The notes beneath the pieces were generated by a model that made no database searches, was not told the DNA's origin, and saw nothing but the letters and a program-made list of their open reading frames with translations. Both the position numbers and the translations under genes were made by a program. A stretch of DNA of 24,367 bases from UBA3537 sp965658025 (lineage in GTDB: Bacteria > Bacteroidota > Bacteroidia > Flavobacteriales > Flavobacteriaceae), in the NCBI GenBank assembly GCA_965658025.1, contig CBFHQL010000024.1, positions 1-24,367 on the forward strand. Reading direction: 5' to 3'. The stretch's first letter is position 1; every line of letters begins with the position of its first letter. This document shows positions 24,205-24,367 of the stretch, one piece after another.

Positions 24205-24367
24205 GGCTAAGCTTTTTTTGTCCATATTTCATCACGGTGAATGAGTCTGGTTTTATGGTTTTGGCTTTCCGGATAGAATCGCGTTGTTTCTTTTCTTTAG
24301 CCATCAAATCTTCCATTGTTTTTTTGTCCAACTCCAATTTTTCTTTCAGACGTTCATATATGGAGGC
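24149..24367 (-). CDS. C-terminal part of a DUF4296-like protein (runs off the right edge)
   Basis: A minus-strand frame is open from the window edge to TAA at 24149, giving the last 72 residues of a longer protein. It begins ASIYERLKEKLELDKK and continues as a charged, lysine-rich helical tail (MEDLMAKEKKQRDSIRKA) and a basic end (SPKNRLPSKRYDTLRK). The IYERLKEKL element followed by a charged helix is what I recall from the end of DUF4296 lipoproteins in Flavobacteriaceae, but the domain itself lies outside the window. No start is visible here. The coding end overlaps the epimerase gene by 56 bases, so the two reading frames share DNA on opposite strands. Confidence 0.5.
   Translation of the reverse strand, partial: ASIYERLKEKLELDKKTMEDLMAKEKKQRDSIRKAKTIKPDSFTVMKYGQKKLSPKNRLPSKRYDTLRKQNQ

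Overview
The window looks like chromosome from a (probably marine) member of the Flavobacteriaceae, Bacteroidota. Supporting signs are the type IX secretion sorting domain, a DNA polymerase III alpha subunit with an N-terminal proofreading exonuclease, a DUF6252-like lipoprotein, an S16 protein with a long acidic tail, starts without Shine-Dalgarno sequences, and Bacteroidota-type promoters (TTG-N19-TAnnTTTG). Most of it is ordinary housekeeping DNA, densely packed.

Left part (1-6186): the 3' end of a photolyase/cryptochrome gene, a tRNA-Asp on the minus strand behind a run of small palindromes, then a minus-strand block dnaE > trxA > DUF58 protein. dnaE is cut by ten Ns, which are an assembly gap and not a real break in the gene.

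Middle accessory patch (6187-8364): two visibly AT-rich lipoprotein genes of unknown function (one with ankyrin repeats) and a DUF6252-like lipoprotein on the other strand. The second AT-rich gene lies between two complementary half-sites that resemble, in layout only, the ends of an integron-type gene cassette. One half-site is present twice as a 20-base direct repeat, with a REP-like sequence between the copies. This is the least ordinary part of the window.

Translation block (8511-10326): rpsP, a terminator or attenuator, rimM and the tRNA1(Val) m6A37 methyltransferase gene. It is followed by a glutaryl-CoA dehydrogenase gene overlapping an SGNH-hydrolase lipoprotein gene that carries a 13-codon poly-glutamate tract.

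Large minus-strand run (12363-18613): an OmpR-type regulator and its histidine kinase, trmB, a LysE-type exporter, an alkyltransferase-like (ATL) DNA-damage protein lacking the acceptor cysteine, then an iron-sulfur/electron-transfer group (Mrp ATPase, Nfu-type scaffold, ferredoxin reductase, 2Fe-2S ferredoxin) with gaps of 12 bases or fewer. The last four probably form an operon for Fe-S assembly and delivery plus reduction of ferredoxin by NAD(P)H.

Right part (18871-24367): a secreted T9SS protein with a lamin-tail domain behind a textbook promoter, a LuxE-like acyl-protein synthetase, tyrS, an NAD-dependent epimerase/dehydratase, and the C-terminus of a minus-strand protein that resembles DUF4296. 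Three convergent pairs (SGNH/ferredoxin, LuxE/tyrS, epimerase/edge gene) have almost no space between them or overlap. No CRISPR array, insertion sequence or phage gene was seen. The only gene-free stretch of about 300 bases (18614-18927) holds a promoter and a small TTAAC repeat and nothing else I can name.
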